This document shows positions 10,630 through 19,574 of a stretch of 64,000 nt of DNA, piece by piece (the first letter of the stretch is position 1; each line of letters opens with the position of its first letter). Origin of the DNA: Flammeovirgaceae bacterium (GTDB lineage: Bacteria; Bacteroidota; Bacteroidia; Cytophagales; Cyclobacteriaceae); NCBI GenBank assembly GCA_016709845.1, contig JADJMA010000035.1:1-64000 (forward strand), given 5' to 3'. Below the pieces are notes generated by a model, which worked only from the letters and a program-made list of their open reading frames with translations, was not told the origin of the DNA and made no database searches. Made by a program: the position numbers and the translations under genes.

Positions 10630-13095
10630 CTACTGTTTTTCTGACTTAACCTCTGCAAATTTAAAAGCAACAGGTTTCGCTACTTTCTCTTTAAGCAAAG
10701 CTATCTTCAGTACAGCTTCTACGGAATCAACATAATGAAATTTAAGTCCTCTGATATATGTCTTTTCGATTTCGAGTATATCCCTTTTGTTTCGTTCACT
10801 CAAGATTATTTCTTTGATACCACTGCGTTTGGCAGCCAGAATTTTTTCTTTAATGCCACCCACTGGCAACACCTTGCCACGCAAAGTGATTTCCCCAGTC
10901 ATAGCCAGTTTATCTTTTACTTTCCGTTGGGTATAGATAGACGCGAGCGAAGTAAGCATGGTTATGCCGGCAGAAGGTCCATCCTTAGGTACGGCTCCTG
11001 CTGGAACGTGAATATGTAAATCATATTGTTGAAAAACCCGCTGATCGATACCCAACGACTGTGCATTGGATTTTAGATACGACAAAGCCGCAACGGCCGA
11101 TTCTTTCATCACATCGCCCAACTGACCCGAGATAGTTAGCGCCCCCTTACCCGGATTTAAGCTTGACTCTATGAAGAGAATGTCTCCTCCCACTTGCGTC
11201 CACGCTAGACCTGTTACCACGCCAGCAATATCATTACCCTGATAAAGCTCTTCATCAAATATTTCTGCACCCAATACTTTCACAACAAAAGCCGGAGTAA
11301 TTTCCTTTTCAAATTTTTCCTCCATAGCTACCGACTTAGCTACGCTACGTATCACAGAACCAATTTTTCGTTCCAGATTACGCACCCCCGACTCGCGCGT
11401 ATAGCTTTCTATAACTTTAAGAATTGCTTCTTTCTTGAATTTTACTTGTGAGGACTTCAGGCCATGTTCCTTTAATTGCTTTGGAACCAAGTGGCGAACA
11501 GCAATCATCAGTTTTTCTTCAACCGTATAACCGGTTAACTCAATGATCTCCATCCGATCTCGCAAAGCCGGATGAATGGTGTCTAATGAATTTGCCGTAG
11601 CAATAAATAACACTTTGGAGAGATCGTATTCTACCTCAAGATAATTATCCCCAAACGTATTATTTTGTTCTGGGTCCAACACTTCTAATAGTGCTGAAGA
11701 AGGATCACCGCGAAAATCTGATCTTACCTTGTCAATCTCATCTAAAATAAAAACCGGGTTCGATGACTTGGCTTTTTTGATGTTCATCAAAATTTTTCCA
11801 GGCATGGCGCCCACATACGTTTTACGATGACCACGTATTTCTGCTTCATCATGAACCCCACCCAACGACAACCGGATATAATTTCTCTGTAAAGATTTGG
11901 CTATCGATTTTCCTAACGAAGTTTTTCCTACACCCGGAGGACCATACAAACACAGGATAGGCCCTTTCATATCCTTCTTAAGTTTTAACACCGCCAAATA
12001 CTCAATGATGCGGGTTTTAACTTTTTCTAAACCAAAATGATCTTTGTCAAGGATCTTTTTTGCGCGGTTTAAATCAAAATCATCTATCGTATATTCTTCC
12101 CATGGCAAATCGAGCATAAACTCCACATAATTCATAGCAACCGGAAACTCTGCTGCCTGTGGATTGATACGCAATAATTTATCTAACTCCTTATTGAAAT
12201 GATCGGCCACAGCCTTTGACCATTTTTTTTCTGACCCTCGCTTTCTTAATTTTTCTATTTCCTTATCGGGACCATCATACCCCAACTCGTCCTGAAGCAC
12301 TCTGATTTGTTGACGCAAAAAATAATCACGCTGTTGCTGATCAATATCCGTATGTACTTTCTTTTGAATTTCGTGCTTGATCTCCAACATCTGGATTTCC
12401 TTCAGCATGTATTGCAACAACAAAGTTCCGCGATCAATAATGTTATTGGTTTCCAGAATCTTTTGCTTTTCCGCAACATCCACATTCAGGTTGGACGATA
12501 AAAAGTGAATCAGAAAGCCCGTGCTTTGAATATTGTCGAGGGCAATTTGCGCCTCCTGCGGAATCTCCGGATTCAATTTCAGAATTTTAAAGGCAGCATC
12601 TTTTAATGATTGTACCAACGCTTTTACTTCTTTGCTTTCCAGATCGAGTACAGGTTCTGTTTGCAAATCTATTTTGGCGGTGATGAAAGGTTCGTCTTGT
12701 AAGAATTCACGAATTTGAAAACGATTCTTTCCCTGAATAATGATAGTCGTATTGCCATCGGGCAACACCAACATTTTAATGATGCGCGCAACAGTACCAA
12801 ACCGGTACAGGTCTTCCATACCTGGTTCTTCCGCCTGCTTATTCTTTTGAGCAATAACGCCAATAATGCGATTGCTTTGATACGATTGCTTAATCAACCG
12901 GATAGACTTTTGCCGGGTAACCGTAATGGGAATAACAACACCAGGAAACAGTACTGTATTTTTAATGGGAAGGATCGAAAACTCTTCCGGTAAATCTTCG
13001 GGTTTTAAGTCAGACTCTTGTTCAGGATTTATTAATTGAATCAGCTCTTCCGAATCTTCCTGAACCATGGGTGTAATTGCAAGTGATTTAAACAT
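10630..13095 (-). CDS. lon: Lon ATP-dependent serine protease
   Basis: Lon degrades misfolded and regulatory proteins in the cytoplasm. The ATG at 13095 (MFKSLAITPMVQED) is preferred to an upstream in-frame TTG and gives about 821 residues, the usual size. Domains in order are the N-terminal substrate-binding LON domain (LPIKNTVLFPGVVIPITVTR), a coiled linker (RDYFLRQQIRVLQDELG), the AAA+ module with GPPGVGKTSLGK and FILDEIDK, and the protease domain with the catalytic Ser in KDGPSAGITM and the Lys in GKVLPVGGIKEK. It is divergent from the OmpA-family gene. No frameshift is seen. Confidence 0.98.
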   Translation of the reverse strand: MFKSLAITPMVQEDSEELIQLINPEQESDLKPEDLPEEFSILPIKNTVLFPGVVIPITVTRQKSIRLIKQSYQSNRIIGVIAQKNKQAEEPGMEDLYRFGTVARIIKMLVLPDGNTTIIIQGKNRFQIREFLQDEPFITAKIDLQTEPVLDLESKEVKALVQSLKDAAFKILKLNPEIPQEAQIALDNIQSTGFLIHFLSSNLNVDVAEKQKILETNNIIDRGTLLLQYMLKEIQMLEIKHEIQKKVHTDIDQQQRDYFLRQQIRVLQDELGYDGPDKEIEKLRKRGSEKKWSKAVADHFNKELDKLLRINPQAAEFPVAMNYVEFMLDLPWEEYTIDDFDLNRAKKILDKDHFGLEKVKTRIIEYLAVLKLKKDMKGPILCLYGPPGVGKTSLGKSIAKSLQRNYIRLSLGGVHDEAEIRGHRKTYVGAMPGKILMNIKKAKSSNPVFILDEIDKVRSDFRGDPSSALLEVLDPEQNNTFGDNYLEVEYDLSKVLFIATANSLDTIHPALRDRMEIIELTGYTVEEKLMIAVRHLVPKQLKEHGLKSSQVKFKKEAILKVIESYTRESGVRNLERKIGSVIRSVAKSVAMEEKFEKEITPAFVVKVLGAEIFDEELYQGNDIAGVVTGLAWTQVGGDILFIESSLNPGKGALTISGQLGDVMKESAVAALSYLKSNAQSLGIDQRVFQQYDLHIHVPAGAVPKDGPSAGITMLTSLASIYTQRKVKDKLAMTGEITLRGKVLPVGGIKEKILAAKRSGIKEIILSERNKRDILEIEKTYIRGLKFHYVDSVEAVLKIALLKEKVAKPVAFKFAEVKSEKQ

Positions 13096-13201
13096 ATATA
13101 AGGTGCCAATTTGACACAAAAAAAGGGTGTCTACAATGATTATTTGATGTGTGCCTAATTAGTCAATCAATATGCCAGTGTTTTGGTTATAAGGCAAATT
13201 T

Positions 13202-15202
13202 GTGTCAATTTTCTACCTTAAAATACCATTCGTACCTGCTTTGAGAGCCTCAAAACCCTGTATACTAGTTCTTTTGCTGATTTTGCAAGGTGTTACGCTC
13301 TCTGTTAACGCACAAAAGGAAAAAAAAGGTTTTAAAAAGGGCGGAGTCGTTAACCTCAACGATTCTTTAACGATCTACAGCCAGTCTGACATATTCGATT
13401 TTCCCAATGTTAATAAGCTTGCTTTCTATCAGAACGATAGTCAACTAAAAAAAATCCGAAGTTTAGATCAATCCGGGCAGAACGAGCAGATGTATAAAGA
13501 GCTCAAAGTCTATGTAAAAAATTTCGGCATCGAAAACTTCAGTAAGAATGTTGCCATGATTTGGCGATTGGCAAAACTTTCAAGAAACGTACGGCCCTTC
13601 CGGGAATCGTTGCTACTCTACAAGTTGGTTCTTAAACATCATCAACAAGGTCTTGATATAAACGATGTGTATAAACGGTATCAAATGCTTGATCCTGAAA
13701 AAAAGGAAAACTACGTGCCCCTGGATTTTTATTATAAACTCGTAGAGTATAGAAAAGATATAGACACGTTACGCCCTCCTCAATCGGTTTTGATCAACAT
13801 GGGCGGTTATATTAATTCCGACAAGGAAGACTATGGGCCTACCGTGGGCAATGTAGACGATATGATTCTCTTTACATCCAAGCGCAATGAACATTATGAT
13901 CATACTTACAACGAAGATTTGTTTTACAGTTACAAAGTGGAAAGCTATTGGGACAGCGCTCAACCCTTCACCAGTATTAATACTGAATTTAATGAAGGCT
14001 CTGCGTGTCTGAGTTTAGACGGAAAGTTTTTATACTTTTCGCGATGCAATGCCCCCGATGGTTTAGGCAACTGCGATTTATATGTAGCCACTTTAAAAGC
14101 AGATAGTACCTGGGGTGATGTTAAGAATTTAGGACCTAACATCAACAGCAGTGGTTGGGATTCGCATCCTTCATTAACTCATAATGGTGACACCTTATTC
14201 TTTGCCTCCAATCGCGTAGGCACCTTTGGTTTATCGGATATTTTTTATGCGGTGAAAAACCCAAAAGGTGTTTGGCAAAAAGCACTCAATGCAGGACCAA
14301 TTATAAACACGGTGCAAAGTGAGGTGAGTCCGTTTTTCCATCACAAGTTTAACGTACTGTATTTTAGTTCGAACGGCCACCCACTCAACTTTGGCGAGTT
14401 CGATATTTATAAGTCGCACCAGATTAAAAACAGTTGGAGTGAACCCTTAGATACCGGACCGCTGGTGAATGGGGGTGGCAGCGAGTATTATTTTACCATC
14501 GACTCGCAATCAAAGGATTTATATTATGCGCGATCCACGGAAGACGATTTAAAGAATCTTGATCTGTATTCTTTTCCTGTGCCGATGGAAGCTCAGCCGG
14601 AAGCTGTAACGAAACTAAAAGGGAGTCTTAAAGATCCGCAAGGAAAATCAGTAAAGGGAATTGTTTCAGTTATTGATTTGGATGAGGGTGTTGAAGTGGC
14701 TCCCAAATTTATTCGCGATGATGGAACCTTCGATTTTAGCCTGATTAATAAACGAAACTACTTATTGATTATTCAGGGTGATGATTTTTTTCGCATAGAG
14801 GAAATTTTCTTTATGGATGGCGACACAGAGATTAACAAGATTGCAGAACCCATTGAAAGTAAAATTGCTTTTCAATCGCTGGAATTTGAAAATGGAAAAG
14901 CAAACATCTTACCCGAGATGCATGCCGACCTGGATAAGATCGCGAACTTTTTAATTGATCATCCTACCTTTAAATTAGTTATCTCTGGCCATACCGATTC
15001 TGCCGGCAAGGAGGAATCCAACCTTAAACTTTCGCAAGCCCGGGCCGATGCGATTAAAAGTTATCTAAGTACACAGTTTCAAATAGATCCAAAACGCATC
15101 ACCGCTATTGGTTATGGAAGTTCAAAGCCTATTGTGAAAGAAGTAACTGAAGAGGACAGACAACTGAACCGGAGGGTTGAGTTTGAGATAAAGAAGAATT
15201 AG
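13202..15202 (+). CDS. PorE-like OmpA-family protein (propeller, CRD and OmpA domains)
   Basis: This 666-residue exported protein begins at a GTG (13202), with a signal peptide ending SVNAQ. Residues 60-170 are helical, TPR-like. Residues 190-450 hold PD40/WD40-like propeller blades (SACLSLDGKFLYFSRC, HPSLTHNGDTLFFASNRVG, SEVSPFFHHKFNVLYFSSNG). Then comes a carboxypeptidase-regulatory-like domain (LKGSLKDPQGKSVKGIVSV) and a C-terminal OmpA peptidoglycan-binding domain with SGHTDSAGKEESNLKLSQAR and NRRVEFEI. The order matches PorE of the type IX secretion system, which anchors the apparatus to peptidoglycan, but many Bacteroidota paralogues share it, so the T9SS role is an inference. No lipobox is seen. 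Confidence 0.85.
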   Translation: MSIFYLKIPFVPALRASKPCILVLLLILQGVTLSVNAQKEKKGFKKGGVVNLNDSLTIYSQSDIFDFPNVNKLAFYQNDSQLKKIRSLDQSGQNEQMYKELKVYVKNFGIENFSKNVAMIWRLAKLSRNVRPFRESLLLYKLVLKHHQQGLDINDVYKRYQMLDPEKKENYVPLDFYYKLVEYRKDIDTLRPPQSVLINMGGYINSDKEDYGPTVGNVDDMILFTSKRNEHYDHTYNEDLFYSYKVESYWDSAQPFTSINTEFNEGSACLSLDGKFLYFSRCNAPDGLGNCDLYVATLKADSTWGDVKNLGPNINSSGWDSHPSLTHNGDTLFFASNRVGTFGLSDIFYAVKNPKGVWQKALNAGPIINTVQSEVSPFFHHKFNVLYFSSNGHPLNFGEFDIYKSHQIKNSWSEPLDTGPLVNGGGSEYYFTIDSQSKDLYYARSTEDDLKNLDLYSFPVPMEAQPEAVTKLKGSLKDPQGKSVKGIVSVIDLDEGVEVAPKFIRDDGTFDFSLINKRNYLLIIQGDDFFRIEEIFFMDGDTEINKIAEPIESKIAFQSLEFENGKANILPEMHADLDKIANFLIDHPTFKLVISGHTDSAGKEESNLKLSQARADAIKSYLSTQFQIDPKRITAIGYGSSKPIVKEVTEEDRQLNRRVEFEIKKN

Positions 15203-15235
15203 GTAAGTATATCCTACCTCTTAAAAAGAATTAGA

Positions 15236-15262
15236 TGTCCTACCACCCAAAAAAGTAGGACA
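15236..15262 (+). terminator. Hairpin downstream of the OmpA-family gene
   Basis: TGTCCTAC at 15236-15243 pairs with GTAGGACA at 15255-15262 across an 11-base A-rich loop, 33 bases after the stop codon. There is no good T-tract, so termination is possible but not certain. Confidence 0.4.
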
Positions 15263-15309
15263 CCTCCCAAAATAAATTTATCTTTTGCCTTCCATCTAAA
15301 CCTTCATCT

Positions 15310-16773
15310 ATGAAAAAGATCCTTCTTGGTCTGTTCATCCTTACGGGATTTTCAGCCTCTGCGCAAACTGAAATCAATCCTAAAATAAAACCAGACAAAG
15401 ACAAAGCATTTGTTACTGCCGAGTTGGATAAAAAATTTCCGGTTTACCGACAGGTAGCCAAAGATATTTGGTCGTATGCCGAGTTGGGGTTTCTCGAAAC
15501 GAAAAGCACAGAACGATTACAAGGCGTGCTACGAAGTGAAGGATTCACTATACAAGCCGGAGTATCCGAAATGCCCACTGCATTTGTTGCTACTTATGGA
15601 AGTGGCGGCCCGGTGATCGGCGTCTTAGCGGAGTTTGATGCGCTTCCTGGACTCTCGCAAGATTCGGTACCCGATCGGAAAGTTCTTATAGAAAGTGGTC
15701 CCGGCCATGCGTGCGGCCATCATTTATTTGGTACAGCGTTTGTAGCTGCCGCGGTTACTTTAAAAGATTGGTTGATAAAAAACAAAAAGGCCGGTACCAT
15801 TAAATGGTTTGGAACCCCAGCCGAAGAAGGCGGCTCCGCTAAAGTTTACATGGTACGCGATGGTTTGTTTGATGATGTGGATGTTGTTCTTCATTGGCAT
15901 CCATCCAGCGCGAATGATGCCAGCCCGCAATCTTGTCTGGCTATCAAGCAAACCATGTTTCGTTTTTATGGAAAATCTGCACATGCTGCTGCTGCCCCAC
16001 AAGCGGGACGCTCAGCCTTAGATGGACTCGAAGCCATGGATTATATGGTAAACTTAATGCGCGAGCACGTGCCGCAAGAAGCTCGGATTCATTATGTGAT
16101 TACAAAAGGTGGCTTGGCAGCTAATGTAGTCCCTGACTTTGCCGAAGCTGAATACATGGTTCGTCATCCGGATGCACGCATGGTGGAGGAAATCTGGAAT
16201 CGTATAGTTAAAGCAGCTGAAGGTGCTGCCAGTGGCACAGAAACTACCATGAAGTATGAAGTTATCTCCGGATCATTCAATCTTGTGCCGAATGAAACCC
16301 TTGCCCGGTTGATGTATAACAATTTAAAAACAGTGGGTGGTGTAAATTACACTCCAGAAGAAGTTGAGTTTGGAAAACATATTCAAAGTACATTAACATT
16401 TAAAGTTCCACCCCTGATATCAGCCAGCCAGGTACAGCCTTTTAAAACAGGTGGATTTTTTCCTGCCTCTACGGACGTTGGAGATATTACCTGGGTAGTT
16501 CCCACAGCAGGATTAGGAACGGCAACGTGGGTTCCGGGTGTTCCCGCTCACTCATGGCAAGCGGTGGCATCGGGTGGCTCAAGCATTGGCTATAAAGCCA
16601 TGGACAACGCAGCGAAAATTATTGCCATGACGGGTATTGATATTTTTAATAATCCTGCCATCATTGGCAAAGCCAAGAAAGAGTTGGATGATTTTGTTGG
16701 TCCAGATTTTAAATACAAATCTATGATTGGTGATCGCAAACCTCCATTAGATTTTAGAAAAGGGAAGCAGTAA
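15310..16773 (+). CDS. M20-family amidohydrolase (AbgB-like), exported
   Basis: The 487-residue protein has a signal peptide (MKKILLGLFILTGFSASAQ) and the M20/M40 metallopeptidase fold. Metal-binding and catalytic blocks are visible: VIGVLAEFDALPGLSQD, GPGHACGHHLFGTAFVAAA, WFGTPAEEGGSAKVYMVRDG with a paired Glu, and VVLHWHPSS. The dimerisation domain includes FRFYGKSAHAAAAPQAGRSALDG, and the C-terminal ligand histidine lies in VPAHSWQAVASG. The closest known type is the p-aminobenzoyl-glutamate hydrolase subunit B group, which cleaves N-acyl amino acid amides; the periplasmic substrate is unknown. It is convergent with the serine hydrolase gene, with a repeated hairpin between them. Confidence 0.88.
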   Translation: MKKILLGLFILTGFSASAQTEINPKIKPDKDKAFVTAELDKKFPVYRQVAKDIWSYAELGFLETKSTERLQGVLRSEGFTIQAGVSEMPTAFVATYGSGGPVIGVLAEFDALPGLSQDSVPDRKVLIESGPGHACGHHLFGTAFVAAAVTLKDWLIKNKKAGTIKWFGTPAEEGGSAKVYMVRDGLFDDVDVVLHWHPSSANDASPQSCLAIKQTMFRFYGKSAHAAAAPQAGRSALDGLEAMDYMVNLMREHVPQEARIHYVITKGGLAANVVPDFAEAEYMVRHPDARMVEEIWNRIVKAAEGAASGTETTMKYEVISGSFNLVPNETLARLMYNNLKTVGGVNYTPEEVEFGKHIQSTLTFKVPPLISASQVQPFKTGGFFPASTDVGDITWVVPTAGLGTATWVPGVPAHSWQAVASGGSSIGYKAMDNAAKIIAMTGIDIFNNPAIIGKAKKELDDFVGPDFKYKSMIGDRKPPLDFRKGKQ

Positions 16774-16796
16774 TTAGTTGATCGTTTCGAAATTAT

Positions 16797-16868
16797 TTCG
16801 GTCTGTGAAGACACAGACCGAGGAATTAATGATTCGTTAATTGTTTCGGTCCGTGAGACACAGACCGA
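16797..16868. repeat. Tandem duplicated hairpin between convergent genes
   Basis: TCGGTCTGTG (16798-16807) pairs perfectly with CACAGACCGA (16812-16821) around a 4-base loop. A second copy, TCGGTCCGTG (16846-16855) and CACAGACCGA (16859-16868), follows 24 bases later with one mismatch that becomes a G-U pair in a minus-strand transcript. The two units share the flanks TTTCGGTC and GACCGAGGA. The position between two converging genes suggests bidirectional termination, but the duplication also looks like a palindromic repeat element. Confidence 0.65.
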
Positions 16869-16962
16869 GGAGATTGCAAAGTTGTAATATCCATTTTTTT
16901 TTGTGAGGACACAAAACAAGGAAGAGAAGGAGGCGCATCATTAAATCGATGCGTCTCTATAC

Positions 16963-18051
16963 TTAATCCTTAATAATTGTGTTCAGTTTTTTCCAAAGAT
17001 CATTTTGGTATAGAAAAGGAACAAGTCCTGTATCCGGGTCATCACCCATGCGAACAACAACTATGTTCATCCTTGGTACAACATTTATAAGCTGCCCGTT
17101 TTTACCCATAGCAGCAAACATATCGTTAGGTGCATCAGGCGATAGTGATCCGGGAAATGTAATCTGAGATTGAGGAATCCGGTATGAATCCTTTCCATTA
17201 AGCCAAGTAAGGTAGCCATAGGAAAGATTTATGTTTTGTGACGTGGTTATCATCAAATTGAAATATGCTTCCGGAATGATTTGTGTGACCTCCCACTTCC
17301 CCTTATTTAAAAGTAGTAGCCCATAGCGAGCCATAGAGCGCGGGGGGCTATAAAAAATATTATTATCGCCCGTTTTAATGTACTGTCCATCCATACCGAT
17401 TTTAGATTTCAATTCATCGGTAACATAGGTATTTAGATTTTTACCTGTTGCCGCAGTGATTACTCCATCTAATAATGTGTACGGTGCATTATGATAAGCC
17501 CAGCGGCTGCCCGGCTCTGCTTTAAAAACCAGGCAAGAAGGATCGGTACAATCCGAATTAGCCACTCCATCATCCAAACCCGTTGTCATGATAAGTTGAT
17601 GGCGAACTGTAATTTTATTTTCTTGTGTTGTTGTTAACGCGGTCCATCCAACGCCTAAGTAATCCGAAGTTTTATTATCAAAATTTATTTTGCCTTGCGA
17701 CTCGGCAATACCCACCAATGACGAGGTCAACGTTTTTCCAGCAGAGGCCCAATACCAATTGCTTGAAGAATTAAAATCGAGCGCTGGATTCGCCAACTGT
17801 TTACCCAGATACTCTTCAATTACAATTTTCCCATCTTTCAATACAATCAATGCGCGGCTATTCGTTTCCGAAAGGAAAGTTCTTAATTCTGGAATTTTGG
17901 ATTCATCCCATCCAAGACTTGCCATAGTGGTGGTTTCCCAGGTAGTTCCTATCGGTGGAAAATAAAGTTGCGTTGAATCTGGAATGGGGTCCGGTTCATT
18001 TCCTTTGCAGGAAATCACAATCACTAAAAGAGAGACAAAAAATTTTCTCAT
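16963..18051 (-). CDS. Class C beta-lactamase-like serine hydrolase, lipoprotein
   Basis: The 362-residue protein starts MRKFFVSLLVIVISCKGNEP, with a lipobox cysteine at about residue 15. The beta-lactamase/penicillin-binding fold is recognised from the S-x-x-K motif in WYWASAGKTLTSSLVG, the Y-x-N motif in WAYHNAPYTLLDG and the block FYSPPRSMARYGLLLLNKG. Such proteins include esterases, D-aminopeptidases and lactonases as well as AmpC. A signal for antibiotic hydrolysis is not distinguishable here. No partner gene is evident; the neighbours are convergent M20 and, upstream on the same strand, rseP. Confidence 0.85.
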   Translation of the reverse strand: MRKFFVSLLVIVISCKGNEPDPIPDSTQLYFPPIGTTWETTTMASLGWDESKIPELRTFLSETNSRALIVLKDGKIVIEEYLGKQLANPALDFNSSSNWYWASAGKTLTSSLVGIAESQGKINFDNKTSDYLGVGWTALTTTQENKITVRHQLIMTTGLDDGVANSDCTDPSCLVFKAEPGSRWAYHNAPYTLLDGVITAATGKNLNTYVTDELKSKIGMDGQYIKTGDNNIFYSPPRSMARYGLLLLNKGKWEVTQIIPEAYFNLMITTSQNINLSYGYLTWLNGKDSYRIPQSQITFPGSLSPDAPNDMFAAMGKNGQLINVVPRMNIVVVRMGDDPDTGLVPFLYQNDLWKKLNTIIKD

Positions 18052-18160
18052 CGTAATTTTTTAAAGATACAAAACTCTTTCGTTAGCCATCCCAACGGCA
18101 AGGGTGCAATTCAATTTTATAATCTCATAGATTTTTTAGGTTTTATCATAAACAAAGAAA

Positions 18161-18178
18161 GGCATCTCACCAGATGCC
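18161..18178 (-). terminator. Terminator after rseP
   Basis: GGCATCT (18161-18167) and AGATGCC (18172-18178) form a 7-base stem with a 4-base loop, followed in the minus direction by a T-rich stretch (TTTCTTTG). It lies 29 bases beyond the rseP stop. Confidence 0.6.
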
Positions 18179-18206
18179 CTTCTTCATTCAGATAAGATTC
18201 GATAAA

Positions 18207-19574
18207 CTATCCGCCAGTCACCAATTTAGCTATGTCGTTATAGAAAACGAACACCATCAGCAACAATAGAATTGCCATACCGACTTTGATCGCATTCTCA
18301 AAAAATTTCTCTGAGGGCTCGCGACCACTAACCATTTCATATAACAGAAACATGACACAGCCCCCATCTAAGGCTGGTATAGGAAGTAAGTTCATAAATG
18401 CCAACACCATAGATAGCAAACCAGTCATGCGCCAAAAGCGCTCCCAATCCCAGGTGCCTCCATAGGCTTTGGCCATACCGATTGGGCCTGATAATGATTT
18501 TTGGAAAGAAAGTTGACCAGTAAAAATTTTACGGAATGCTTTTACCTGTACAATAATAACATCGAAGGCGCGGCCAGGTCCAATAAGTAATGCCTGACCC
18601 AAAGAATACTTTACATTCTTCTCCCCGTCTGCGGGTACAATTTCATTGGGTACATAAAAGCCGATACCGGGTTCACCTTTAAAGTATTCTTTATAGGAAA
18701 GTATTTCTTGCCCGCGTTTAACTGAAAACTGTATTGAATCGCCAGTAATACTATTTGTAATAGCTTTTAATTCATCGTGGTAAACCACAGGTTGATTTTG
18801 AGCAGCTACAATTAAATCGCCTCGTTGCAGATGAATGCGATCGGCAATCGTGCCCTTACTAACCTCATCGACCACCGGCACCCTGCGTGGAATTAAAAAG
18901 TTGGCAACAGCTTCTTTCTTGTCAAATTTTTCGATGAAGTTTGAGGGAATAGGGATTTCAATTTCCTTATCTCCACGCAATACCGTGTAAGAAGAGTTGT
19001 GTGAAAGGAGTACATCGGGTTTTGCAACATCATCAAAATATTCAAATTTCTGGCCGTTGATCTTAATGATTTTATCACCTGTTTGAATACCAATCTGTTT
19101 CGCTAGATCAAGTGCCTGCACGCCACCGTGGCTATTCACATAGTCATTTAAAATATAGCGATCGCCCAAAGCATAAACCATCCCGATAAAAATCAACACG
19201 CCTACAATCACGTTTACAATGATCCCTCCTAACATAACAATCAATCGCTGCCACGCTGGTTTGGAACGGAACTCCCATGGTTGGGGCTCGGCTTTTAATT
19301 GCTCTTTATCCATGCTCTCATCCACCATGCCGGCAATCTTCACGTAGCCACCCAGCGGAAACCAACCTATACCATATTCCGTATCCCCTTTCTTGAATTT
19401 CACTAAAGAAAAGTTGAGTACGTTGGCCATGGGAAATAGGAAATCAAAAAAGAGATAAAATTTCTCTACCCGGATATTGAACATCCGAGCGGTAATAAAA
19501 TGACCCCACTCGTGTACTGCAATTAAAATCGAAAGGCTCAGCAGCAGCTGGGCCGTCATAATAAATCCTTCCAT
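18207..19574 (-). CDS. rseP: RseP-type site-2 intramembrane zinc protease
   Basis: The 455-residue membrane protein carries the zinc-binding HExxH at residues 21-25 (AVHEWGHF) in its first transmembrane segment and the third-ligand motif LPIPALDGG near the C-terminus. Two PDZ-like domains lie between, visible around QIGIQTGDKIIKINGQ and RIHLQRGDLIVAAQNQ. Family members cleave anti-sigma factors or signal-peptide remnants in the inner membrane. The start overlaps the dxr stop by one base (TAATG), so the two are translationally coupled, an arrangement common in many bacteria. No frameshift. Confidence 0.95.
   Translation of the reverse strand: MEGFIMTAQLLLSLSILIAVHEWGHFITARMFNIRVEKFYLFFDFLFPMANVLNFSLVKFKKGDTEYGIGWFPLGGYVKIAGMVDESMDKEQLKAEPQPWEFRSKPAWQRLIVMLGGIIVNVIVGVLIFIGMVYALGDRYILNDYVNSHGGVQALDLAKQIGIQTGDKIIKINGQKFEYFDDVAKPDVLLSHNSSYTVLRGDKEIEIPIPSNFIEKFDKKEAVANFLIPRRVPVVDEVSKGTIADRIHLQRGDLIVAAQNQPVVYHDELKAITNSITGDSIQFSVKRGQEILSYKEYFKGEPGIGFYVPNEIVPADGEKNVKYSLGQALLIGPGRAFDVIIVQVKAFRKIFTGQLSFQKSLSGPIGMAKAYGGTWDWERFWRMTGLLSMVLAFMNLLPIPALDGGCVMFLLYEMVSGREPSEKFFENAIKVGMAILLLLMVFVFYNDIAKLVTGG

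Noticed and set aside
16963..18051. Acquired AmpC resistance gene
   Set aside because: The lipoprotein signal and context point to a housekeeping serine hydrolase; no mobile element adjoins it.
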